Assembly: GCA_963969595.1 (NCBI GenBank)
Contig: OZ018418.1
Span: 6,887,001 to 6,951,000 of the forward strand
DNA length: 64,000 nucleotides
Reading direction: 5' to 3'
From: Neckera pumila
Taxonomy: Eukaryota > Streptophyta > Bryopsida > Hypnales > Neckeraceae
Position numbers and translations under genes: made by a program. Position 1 is the stretch's first letter, and each line of letters opens with the position of its first letter. Below are positions 22,742-32,185 of the stretch, piece after piece. The notes under the pieces were generated by a model. The model made no database searches. It was given only the letters and a program-made list of their open reading frames with translations, and was not told the origin of the DNA.

Positions 22742-24788
22742 CTTAGTTTTCAGCAGTATTGAGTAAACATCAAAGGACACAGCGTGTCCTACAAAGGAAA
22801 AAAAAAGTTTGTTTCAAATTACTTGAGGAAGAAGAAATATAGGTGTTTTTTTTTAGTTTCCCTGTCTCAATTTCCTCTGTGAGAACAACAATATTGTGAC
22901 TTTACCCTATGTCAAAATCTTGTAACTTAGAGTAAAGTCACAAGATTGTTGTTCTCACAGGAGAAAGTGAGACATGGAAACTCAAAAAAGCCCCTTGTGA
23001 AAGGACAATGAGCTTCAAAAAAAGTGTGTCTATGATATAAATTTTCACCGTCTGATGTCAAACTACAAGAAAGGGTGAGTGCTAGAAGTGTTCATTTACT
23101 ATGCTAGCCAAACAAGACGGAGAAGTGGTTGTTTGGTCTTAACTCTGTCTGAGATACCTGAAGAGTTGAATAAAAAATTTTAAAATTTTTCTTCTACATG
23201 AAACATTGTGTCAGGTGAATAAGAGCAAGTATTGGTATGAATACTACATTTCTTTTTAAATGTATCAGCATAAGGGAAGGGCATTTTTGATTACCTAATT
23301 GCATAGAATGTTTTTACATAGATCTGATCATCAAACCATTGCTCTCTACAATCCAACAGATGACCACATTCATAGAGTGAGGCACTACAAGAAGTGGAAA
23401 AAAATTACTGTACTTGAATGAGGCTAGGAATATTTGGTCACTAGAAAACTGAGGTTGTTGTCCTGCATTTTTTTCATTGCAAGGTCATCATATTTTGCAA
23501 GGAATAGGTCATATCTATCTTTACAGAGCGGGTCATTATGTTGGCCGCAGCTATTTTTGCAGTCACCAATGTATTTGTTGAAGTCTTAGGTCGGAGGGAG
23601 GAAGTAGTTGTTCTCTTCGAACAGATTGCCCTTTAATCAATCCCTCTTGGTGAATGAAGGTGTCTATGCTGTTGTGCTCAAAAAACAACTCCAGGATAAG
23701 GAATAAGAAGTCTGCACATGCAAGAAAGTAAGATAAAAAAATCATATACTAAGAGACTTCTTAGTAAATAACAGTGCAATGAGCATTGCTGGTCATCATC
23801 AAAAATTGAAATTTTCACATGGAAAGTTAGATTGAGAACCACTTGGTTTGTGAAACGGTTGCCTTGTTACAAAAACAGTTGTGTGCTCTCAAAGTCATGC
23901 TCACATCCGTGTATTTGTAAGGAATTTCAGTTGCTTATGCCGTGGTAAGCTGGGAAGTATTTGTGATCACAAACTGCCATACCACATAGAAATATGAATG
24001 CCACTAAATTTGTGGAGGTGTTCTCAACGTCATTGCACTTCAATGTCATATTTAGTCACTATCATCATCAACAATCGGAGGAAGCACATAATTCTGAAAT
24101 TAAGGCTTTGTGGTCATGAGTTAATGAATACTCAAGTAATTGTCATGCAGTATTTGCAAATAAGGACGTGAGGCTAAAAAGTTAACTTGCTTGGCTCCCG
24201 GACAATAAAACTTCGTAAGACATGTTGTCTTTGCCCTCCACTTAATAAGTTGTAGTTCAAAGTTTTTGTTCTACGGAATGTACAAGCATTACTTAGTACG
24301 CTATGGTGGATACTTTATTAGTGAGTCCTGTAAGAAAATTTCATGAAGACTTGGCAGAAGGTGGAGACCAGATAGAAGCAAGCAGAGTGCCATGTTGAAA
24401 TGAGGAGCTTGTTTTTGCATACAGAAGAAGGAGAATGGAACTCTAGAAATAGAGATGCCATCTAGGGAAAGGAAAATTGTGGTCTGGTTTTCCATACAAT
24501 AGGAGTCCATGATTTTTATTTCCATCAGATAGTGAAAGCTTGTTGTATTTCTATATTAGAACGCAATGTAAGGCAGTTGAAAGGCGAGGCAAAAATGTTT
24601 TTCAGTGATATGCTGGTGAAGCTAGAATGCAAGAACTAACAACCCACGTTTTCTTGTATATTTTCTTCATGTGCAAACATTTTGAAGCGCATGAAGCTCC
24701 AAAGGGTGGAATTCCCATATACCACAACAAAGGGTGGTTCTTTATAGGAAATCAGTAGAGCACCTGAACAGCAAAGTGTAAGACAACC
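22742..24788. other. gene-free stretch between units C and D
   Basis: No coding region was recognised. It contains the long hairpin at 22849-22990 and an isolated CACTACAAGAAGTGG at 23383 that looks like a CACTA-type terminus without a partner. The rest is ordinary AT-rich DNA with short random frames. Confidence 0.4.
22849..22990. repeat. long inverted repeat / hairpin, ~57 bp arms
   Basis: The left arm (22849-22905) runs TTTTTTAGTTTCC, TGTCTCA, TTTCCTCTGTGAGAACAACAA, TTGTGACTTTAC. The right arm (22932-22990) is its reverse complement with a few mismatches: GTAAAGTCACAAGATTGTTG, TTCTCACAGGAGAAAGTGAG, ACATGGAAACTCAAAAAAG. The loop is about 26 nt. It is long and well-paired enough to be a MITE or a small-RNA precursor. 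No flanking duplication was identified. Confidence 0.75.
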
Positions 24789-25215
24789 TGTGGGAGTACA
24801 GAATTTCCAAATAAATAGGAAACGGATTAGAAATAGGTTAGGGTAGTCTAAAATTTTCAAATTTTGTTGTTAGTATATGGGAATCCAGGCCAACTATAAA
24901 CAAATTGGAATTAGTTAGGACCCGGATTGCTGGAACTGCTAAAACTGGATAAGTTATCCGGTGAATGACGGAACTCAAAAGATGGAAGTCTGGATCCAAG
25001 AGACCTACGTCCTAGACTTCCGGCCTAGAAAACCTAGGGCACTGTTATGGGAACGGTCTCATGCCCGTTTCCCTTAGGAACTGTCAGCTGATCATTGGGT
25101 ACTTAGAGGTTTTCTTCTTTCATTCTTTCTCTCATTCTTTGCGGACTTTTGGCGTGTGCTTAGTGAGTGAAAGTGTAGTGAGTTAGAACCGTATTAGGGA
25201 GAGAATAGTGAGGTT

Positions 25216-25230
25216 GATGCTGATTGCATC
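25216..25230 (+). promoter_or_regulatory. 5'-leader hairpin of unit D, with a changed base pair
   Basis: The sequence is GATGC-TGATT-GCATC. Compared with GGTGC-CGATT-GCACC of units C, F and G, the second base pair changed from G:C to A:T on both sides, so the stem is kept. It lies about 25 nt before the former start codon at 25256. Confidence 0.55.
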
Positions 25231-25255
25231 AGATTAGTTGGATCAGTGAGCCATA

Positions 25256-26729
25256 GCAAGACTAGCCTGGATGCTCTGTCCTGCAATTCCTTCCGACCTG
25301 GATGCACAAAAACTATTAGAGGAGGACTTGGAGGTGATTGGGTGCGCCGGATTGTTACGGCGGACCTGGAGCCTGAAGAGTGACAAGATGATTGTGGAGC
25401 TTGTAGACAAAGTTCCGAATAAGTGTCAGTTGATCGTAAGGGATCAACCCAGTACCTGGAAAAAGCATGAGTGGGTGGAAGTGTACTCATTCCAAAAGGC
25501 CGGATTTGGGTTAGCCTCTCGTTCAAAATAGACCAATTTGAGTAGGTTCCGGAATCCAATGCATGCCAAGGAAGGGTACAGTATTAACAACCGTAGAGAT
25601 GATAGGCAGAAACAGATGCTAGAATTTTTGAATCTGATCATGTATCCAGAAAAGCCAATCCAGGTTACGGTCACGGTGGCTAGTACCATTTTCGGAGTGT
25701 TGGAGGGTAGATCCATGAACTGGGTGAAACTCATCTCGGATGTAGTGGCTAAGCTAGTTGCGCCTGCCACTGCGGGTAAATCTAGCCCGCTCAGTCCGTA
25801 TCTTTTCCACCTCTACCACCAGAGGGAGGTTTTGAGTATTGCAAAGCTGCAGGAGTATTCCCACGGAGAAGGAATTTTGAAGTACGACTTTATAGATGAA
25901 GTCCAACCGGATCTTTGGACTCAGATAAAATCCAAAGAAGAAGAATTGGAGGAACCGCTCGTGCGTAAGCGGCCAAAGAGGCAGAAGTCGACAAATCTCA
26001 TTGCGCGAGGTAAGCAGGTGGATCTGGAAGAAAGTGAACCAAACGATCCTTTGGAAACCAAGGAAATGAAGAGATTCTAGGAAACTGGATGGAAATGAAT
26101 CAAATCATGTCGGGCGGTCCACATTGAGATGTCGGACTATATTGTGATCGTCATGTTGGAGTTGGGAGTGGACTTACCGGAACATATGGTAGACGCAATC
26201 TGGCAGAGGTCGGATCCAAAGGCGCTGCGAGAAAAGGAAATGCGGATCCAAACTTAAAGCAGAACCAAACCGATCTCCAAACGCAAGTATCCCAATTGGA
26301 ATGGGAGCTGGACATGGGAAGAATGAAGGAGTCAGAGGCTTTCAATCTTGTCCAGAATTTGTCAACTTTGGTTGCAGCACCGGTTGACCAAGTCATGAGA
26401 GCCAACCTCTTCACCCTCAAACTAACGGCTACAGGTGTACCTTTCAGATCGAAGGTATTGAAGGTAGTTATCAACTTCCAAGCACAAATGGAGAAGGTGT
26501 TGAAGGAGATGTAACACCTGCTGGGGAATTTGGATCTGAGTAAGGCCTTAGATTTTGAAGGTTTTCCGGACGACCTGGATGTCTAGGACTACATGCAGAC
26601 TCCACCTTAGTCTGGTAGGCCGGATCAGACTAATTTCAGGGGCTAGAGGATGATGTTGGATGATTCAGTGATGCCTCCTAGAAGGAAGGAGGGCGGATCA
26701 TTGGTTCTGGTCTTGACGGCAGTATTGAT
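25256..26729 (+). pseudogene. gag-like / plant-transposon-type protein gene of unit D
   Basis: The expected start codon is ATA at 25256 (ATAGCAAGACTAGCCTGG against ATGGCAGAACCAGCC in others), so initiation is lost; the next ATG is at 25271 (MLCPAIPSDLDAQKLLEEDL). The frame shows PWSLKSD-type, EVYSFQKAGFGLASRS, YSINNRRDDR, MLEFLNLIMYPEKPIQVT, TIFGVLEGRSMNW, SPLSPYLFHLYHQREVL and HGEGILKYDF. The acidic linker and basic RKRPKRQKS motif follow up to about 26080. After stops it continues as ELDMGRMKESEAFNLVQN and KVVINFQAQMEKVLKEM. The last part, up to RRKEGG near 26690, has TAG stops. The gene is truncated before its basic tail. Confidence 0.7.
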
Positions 26730-27375
26730 GGGTCATTGCAAGAAACACTTGTCCTTTTTGGTGTCCCCTTGGCCTTGGACAAATACATTTTTACTCATAA
26801 CCTTTGCATTGTATGTCTTTTTCTCATGAAACTTGAAATGAAGGTACATGTGGTAGTTTCGGACATTTTGCAATTTTTTACAATTTTTAAAAATTGATTT
26901 ATTATTTTTAAATTTTCCCCAATTGGATATCTATTTTGGCCATTTTGGAGGTTTTTAGTACTATTTTCATTTCAAAAATGCAAATTTGAAGGTGAATATT
27001 GGTATCAAGGAGTTCTACTAAAATTACAGAAGCCTACAAAGAAATTTTTCAAAAATAATAAAGTGTCTACCTTCCACATATGCTCAAACTGTACTACCAA
27101 TGCACATGTGCAAAGAGTACAATTTTTTTTCCGGAAAGTGAAAATGGTTGAAGAGAAGCACCTCCAAGTTAGGAAAAATGGATTTTTTTTCTTTAATTTT
27201 TTTATTTTTTAAATTATTTTCTAAAAATAAAATCCCATACTATATATTTTCTTCCATTTTCCATCACTTTTAGAATGTACATAACTTTAAGAGATAAATT
27301 TTTTTAGGTCTGATTTTTCTCATACACACTATTTTGAGTGCTTTACAAACTATCAATATTTATTCCAAAAGTCAA
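26730..27375. other. AT-rich spacer between truncated units D and E
   Basis: The stretch carries no recognisable gene or repeat. It separates the broken 3' side of unit D from the broken 5' side of unit E. Since both units lost sequence towards it, it is either an insertion accompanied by deletion or the scar of a rearrangement. Confidence 0.4.
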
Positions 27376-27383
27376 TATTTTGG

Positions 27384-27702
27384 AGCTATGGAGGGTAGAT
27401 CCTTGAATTGGCGGAAACTCATCGCGGATGTAGTTTCCAAGCTAGTTATGTGTGCCATCAAGGATAAGTCAAGCCTGCTTAGTCCATATCTCTTTCATCT
27501 CTACCACCAAAGGGAGGTTTTGAGTGCTTCAGAGCTGCTGGAGTATTCCTACGGAGAAGGAATTTTGAAGAACAAATTTACGAATGAAGTCCAACCGGAT
27601 CAGCGGACTTGGATGGAATCTGAAGAGGAAGAATTGGAAGATCCACTTGTGCATTGCCGGACAAAAAGACGGAAGTCAACGAATCTGGCTGCGCGAGGCA
27701 AG
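27384..27702 (+). pseudogene. unit E gene, first surviving piece
   Basis: The piece begins in the middle of the N-terminal domain (FGAMEGRSLNWRKLIADVV), passes SLLSPYLFHLYHQREVLSAS and YSYGEGILKNKF, and reaches the acidic linker and RTKRRKSTNLAARGK, where unit F interrupts it. The blocks are collinear with units D and G. Confidence 0.7.
27698..27702. repeat. target-site duplication of unit F, left copy (GCAAG)
   Basis: GCAAG stands directly before TGTCGTACGC of unit F and is repeated directly after its CA end at 29947-29951. Removing the unit plus one copy restores the reading GCGCGAGGCAAGCAGGTG, which matches unit D (GCGCGAGGTAAGCAGGTG). Confidence 0.9.
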
Positions 27703-28780
27703 TGTCGTACGCGCAGTCTAGGCGTAAGTATCTTTAACACAAAAATGTGCTAAGATAACACAAAATATTGTCCCAAGGAATTCCAAGATGATGCTACACA
27801 TTTCAAGTTTTCCGGATTCTCTTTTCTCCTCAATCCAATCATCTATTCACTCGTTTCCGGAACTTTTAACTATCCGGAATTCAATCCGAATCCGGTTCTA
27901 CCCAAAATCCGGTTTCTACTTCCAAATCAATATGGTTTCTTTCACCTCTGTTTTATCCTTAGAGTGTTCGCTTTGATCTTTCAAGGGGTAGGGACTTCAC
28001 CACTCTGGTTCTCACATTCGCTAAACTTGACAAACACAAACAAACACCTAAATATTTAAAGGAGTTGCAATAAGGAAAGAAGATCCGGATCCTCACAACT
28101 TCCTAGACACCCGATTCGGAAAGTAGGTTACTCAAGACTCGATCCACTCCTTACTACAACGACAGATCATAGGGTTCCGGAACCTACCGGGGGTTGTTTG
28201 CTAAGTGCCAGACCGTTTTGAGGTTGGCAGACCTTCTGGGAGAGTGGCGACTTCCTCTGGGCGGGCGCTTACCTCCGCACAAGTTGACAGCCAGACTTGC
28301 TTCCGCTATTCAATCAACCGGATCACCATTACGGTAGTTTAAAGGCACTTTGCACTTTCACTCACTCAAGAATCTAACACTGTCTCAAATGTACCTTTCA
28401 AATGGAACCGACTACCCAAGACCCGGATTCCTCCTCACTCGTCTTCCCTCACACTCTAGTATAATCACAAACATTTAGACCAACACTTGAACACAAAGAT
28501 GGAAATCCGAAAGCTCACTTAGCACTTAGATTAAAAGAAAGGAATGGAATACAAAATGAAAATCTGCTAGGAGCACAATAAGCTTGCCAGCCTTTAAAAA
28601 CCCATAAAAAGCCAACACCTAAAAGCCAAATAGCAGCCCAGAAATCCGGGCAGCCAATCAAAGAACCACCCGAAATACCCGGAAAATCCACTGCCGGCTC
28701 ATTCTAAAAATAAATTTGGAACCAGAGTCCTAAGCGCGGAAAACCCGTTCCGGAACTAGAGTTCAAATCCTAATCCAAAA

Positions 28781-29464
28781 TCAAAACATCCTAACTAACT
28801 GCTTCCGCGGCTTCTTCAAATTGCTGCCACCTTGCGTCGCTCTTGTCGTCTTCATGGGGGTGTTCCGGACACTTGCCCGGGTCTGGATTGGGCGTTGAAT
28901 CAGCGGAGTTGCTGTGACTTCCGTTTCCTCATCATCGGATAGGACTAACTCCCTATCCGACTCCATTTCAATGGATTGCCTCAATGAAGCTCCAACCGGA
29001 TCCTCGTCATCGCCTTCTTCCTCTTCCTCGGATGCTTCCTCCATGCGGGTGAATCCTTCCGAATGTGTCCGGGCTAGATTCTCCACCATAGGCATCCGGC
29101 TCGTCAAATCCGTCCGAATTGGAGAAACCATGACCTTGGATCCTACGTTCCCCTCTGGTACCCTTGTCGTGCGCATAGGGAATGTGATAAGGACCGTCTT
29201 CACCGGAGTTTCCTGAACAACCGGAGCTTCCGGACCCTTTTTGGTAACCTCCGCGGTTAACCTCTCCCTCCTTTGTGATGGCCCCGCCTGACCTGCAACT
29301 TGAGCCGTAATGTCCTTCAAATTCCACGGCTTGCGCAGCAACCCCGTGCATCCCATGCTGTCCAGATCGCCCTTCAAAAGCATCCGCGTCTTTGGATCCG
29401 CAGGTATGACCGGATTGAGCCACTTGGCTGTAACTGCCGGTTTGCGAGATTCCTCCATCCACAT
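28781..29464 (-). CDS. internally deleted gag-like protein of unit F, intact, 227 aa
   Basis: Starting at ATG 29464 (MWMEESRKPAVTAKW), the first 60 residues match the start of the family domain: WLNPVIPADPKTRMLLKGDL, DSMGCTGLLRKPWNLKDI. Then the sequence jumps to the C-terminal half, skipping the YPEKP, TIFGA, LFHLYHQ and coiled-coil blocks. It continues with PMVENLARTHSEGFTRMEEA, an acidic stretch (EEEEEGDDEDPVG) and a basic tail (RNTPMKTTRATQGG, NLKKPRKQ). No stop interrupts it. A family member of about 600 residues is thus reduced to 227. It may still bind nucleic acid through the tail; that is inference. An in-frame GTG/TTG-type extension upstream is less likely than this ATG, which follows the leader hairpin by 20 nt. 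Confidence 0.65.
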   Translation of the reverse strand: MWMEESRKPAVTAKWLNPVIPADPKTRMLLKGDLDSMGCTGLLRKPWNLKDITAQVAGQAGPSQRRERLTAEVTKKGPEAPVVQETPVKTVLITFPMRTTRVPEGNVGSKVMVSPIRTDLTSRMPMVENLARTHSEGFTRMEEASEEEEEGDDEDPVGASLRQSIEMESDRELVLSDDEETEVTATPLIQRPIQTRASVRNTPMKTTRATQGGSNLKKPRKQLVRMF

Positions 29465-29484
29465 TGACAAAATCCTACTAATCC

Positions 29485-29499
29485 GGTGCAATCGGCACC
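29485..29499 (-). promoter_or_regulatory. 5'-leader hairpin of unit F
   Basis: The reverse strand has GGTGC-CGATT-GCACC, 20 nt before the ATG at 29464, identical to units C and G. Confidence 0.6.
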
Positions 29500-29946
29500 C
29501 TCCTCTCCTTCTCTTCCTATCCAATCCTAACTCACCACTCTTTCACTCAGCTAATGCGCGCTCCAAACTTGCAAGAACACACGCATCCTCGAGCGGAAGA
29601 AAGAGAGAGAAGAAATGGAGAAGAACGGGCTTAAATAGCCAGCCAATGACCGACACCCGTTGGGACGGCCCATAAATGCGCCGCCTTTCGCAAACGGAAC
29701 CCTAGTTTCTAGGCCGGAACTTAGGTCGTAGGTTTCCTGAATCCGGATCACCTTCCGGATTACAATCCTGTTAAGATCCGTTCCTTACCCATTTTACAGT
29801 TTTTGCTAGGTCGGCTTTTTCCCAGTTTCCTGATTTGGCTAACTGTTCCGGGTTACTACGTCAGTATTTGAAAATTTCGAAAAACCTCACTAATCTACTC
29901 CTAAACTAATCCGGAATTCCGGAGTTTGACATTTTGTACTCCTACA

Positions 29947-29951
29947 GCAAG
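29947..29951. repeat. target-site duplication of unit F, right copy (GCAAG)
   Basis: Direct repeat of 27698-27702; the unit E gene resumes here as GCAAGCAGGTGAATCCGG. Confidence 0.9.
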
Positions 29952-31017
29952 CAGGTGAATCCGGAAGAAGTCAAGCAGAGCAATCCTTCAAAAATCGAAC
30001 AGATGATGACATTTTGGAGGACCAGACGGGAGTTGATTGAAACATGCCGGGGTATTTACAGCGAAATGTCAATCCATATCACCAACATCATGTTGGAGTT
30101 GGGAAAGGACAACTCGGAGGAGATGATAGATGCAATCCAAAAAAGATCAGATCCGAGGATGTTGGGAGAGTAGGAATTGCAAGTCCAGAACCTGGAATAG
30201 GATCGGACCGATCTTTGAGCGCAAGTAGCCCAATTGAAAAGGGAGATAGACGTGGCAAGAACAAAGGAATCAGAGGCTTTTTAGCTTGTCCAGAATTTAT
30301 CGACTTTAGTTACACCACCGGTTGACCAAGTCGTTAGATCCAACTTCTTCACCAACAAGTTGACGGGTGAAGGCCACATTTCTGGAATGAAAGTATTGAG
30401 GGTAGTTATGGACTACCAAGTGAGCATGGAGAAGGTGTTGAAGGTGATGCGACAATTGTTGGGGCATCTTGATCTAAATAAGGCCTTTGATCTTGCAGGT
30501 TTTCCGGATGACTTCGATGTCCAGAATTACATGCAGACTCCGGCCAACCCTGGTAGGCCGAATCAGACTCCTTCAAGGGGTCAAGGGATGATGCTAGACA
30601 ATTTGGTGATACCTCCTAGAAGGAATGAGGGCAGATCTTCAGTTATGGTCTCGACGGCGGTGTTGATTCTGGTACCAAAGGAAGCATCGACTCTAGTACA
30701 GGCGGGAGTTTTCGGTCCGGCAACGAAGACCATTATCTTTCCAATCAAGACTTCGCAAATCCGGCCAAGTGGAATTGCGCTCTTTGTGATACCAAAGTCA
30801 GTTCACCGTGAGCTGAGTGGGCGCATGGATGTAATTACAAATCTAGCCCGGATCCATGTGGCAGTCTTTGAGCACATGAAGCAAGCTTCGCCGATTAAGG
30901 GGACGACATCAGAAGTTCCGCTCTCGAATGACAAAGAATGTGAGACTGGATCAGAGTCAAAAGATGATGCGACACCACCACAAGGGCGCCCAATTCAAAC
31001 CGTGTGCAGACCAAGAT
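29952..31017 (+). pseudogene. unit E gene, second surviving piece with C-terminus
   Basis: The gene resumes with KQVNPEEVKQSNPSKIEQMM, then FWRTRRELIETCRGIYSEMS, MLELGKDNSEEMIDAIQKRS and a coiled coil. The coiled coil is broken by TAG three times, where the parallel unit C has Gln codons. It continues as MDYQVSMEKVLKVMRQLLGH, FPDDFDVQNYMQTPANPGRP, a Ser/Thr/Val-rich linker, ARIHVAVFEHMKQASP and SESKDDATPPQGRPIQ, and then goes out of frame. The basic tail is cut by divergence shortly before unit G. Confidence 0.65.
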
Positions 31018-32185
31018 GACGCTGATGAAGTTGCCCGCAATCAAATTTTGTTTGGATTTTGAATTTCATTCTTGTCGTATACATAGTCCAGGCACAAGTA
31101 TCCTTAACACAAAATGTCCTAGGATAACACAAAATATCGTTCCAGCGAATTCTAGGTGTTTATTGCACATTAAGGCTGTTTGGATATCTTTCCAAAACAA
31201 AATCCCAAGCAATCCGTAACTCAATTACTTTACTCTTTCTCCTTTCGGATAACACTACCTTCCAGAATCCAATCTGGATCCTACCTTGTCCAGAATCCGG
31301 ATACTCTCAATCAAAATTTTGGTTTTCTATACCCCTGTTTACCGTCAGGGGATCCACTGTTGGTCTTTTAGAGGGGTAGGGACTCACCACTCATAATTCA
31401 AACACTCACTCACACACAAATACACAAAGAACTCTCTTCCAAATTTGTAGCAGGGAAGAGGCAGACAGTAATCCTCACAGCTCTCCGAATGATCTTTCCG
31501 GAAAACAAGTCACTCAAAATCCACTTTCTACTCCTTCACTAAAACGACAGATCAAGCACCCGGATCCGGTAGTGACGCTTCTGTTCGTGACTCTTAGACT
31601 GATTCGATAGTTGGCAAGCCTTTCGATAGTGGGGAATATTCCGCTGGCGGTCGCTTATCTCCGCACGAAGCCCTTCCTAGGTTCTAGACATGCATCCACT
31701 CCACTCTTCCGGATCACTATCCCAGTGGTTTAAAGATGCAGTGCACTAATCCTACTTCACAGATCCAAAACTCTTGCTCTCTACCGATATCACCCAGTTG
31801 ACTTAGATCCGGACTCCTCCTCACCCGTCTTCCTCACACCTCAACACTCTTGCAAACACTCTTACTCATGCACATAGCCAAATCCAGAAATATCCACAAG
31901 TGGTCTCAAATTAAAGAATACGAAAAGAATACAAGAAATAATGTACTCTAATGGGTTGGAATGGAAGGAGAGGGCAACAAGCCTGCTCTCCCTTAAAAAC
32001 CCAACAACAAAGCAAAAAGACAAAAAGGGTACACCCGAAAATTAGGATGGCCAATCAAACTAACATTCGAGATAACCGGAAAATCCAGGCCGGCGGCCTC
32101 CTAAGAATCCAAAACCGGGTCCCACTTTCGAAAAACCCAAGGTGGAACGAATTCAAGAATCAAACACACAAACCTACCAAATTAA

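Larger units (their letters stand above)
24789..26729 (+). mobile_element. unit D: family member truncated at its 3' side
   Basis: The unit begins TGTGGGAGTACAGAATTTCC at 24789 in the gene's orientation, the canonical family start. It carries the leader hairpin, then the gene, and stops abruptly inside the 3' part of the gene near 26729, where unrelated AT-rich DNA starts. Its 3' end is missing, so no target duplication can be tested. Confidence 0.7.
27703..29946 (-). mobile_element. unit F: TG...CA element, 2.24 kb, perfect 5 bp duplication, intact ORF
   Basis: Left edge TGTCGTACGCGCAG and right edge CTCCTACA; on the reverse strand it starts TGTAGGAGTACAAAATG and ends CTGCGCGTACGACA. GCAAG flanks both ends without mismatch. 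It carries a TATA-like TATTTAAG word, the leader hairpin and one uninterrupted gene with an internal deletion relative to the family. There are no terminal repeats inside and no polymerase genes. Its perfect duplication and open gene make it the youngest unit seen here. Confidence 0.9.

Noticed and set aside
24789..31017. units D and E as a single element split by an insert
   Set aside because: Both pieces contain the same YPEKP-to-LFHLYHQ part of the gene, so they overlap in content and must be two copies.
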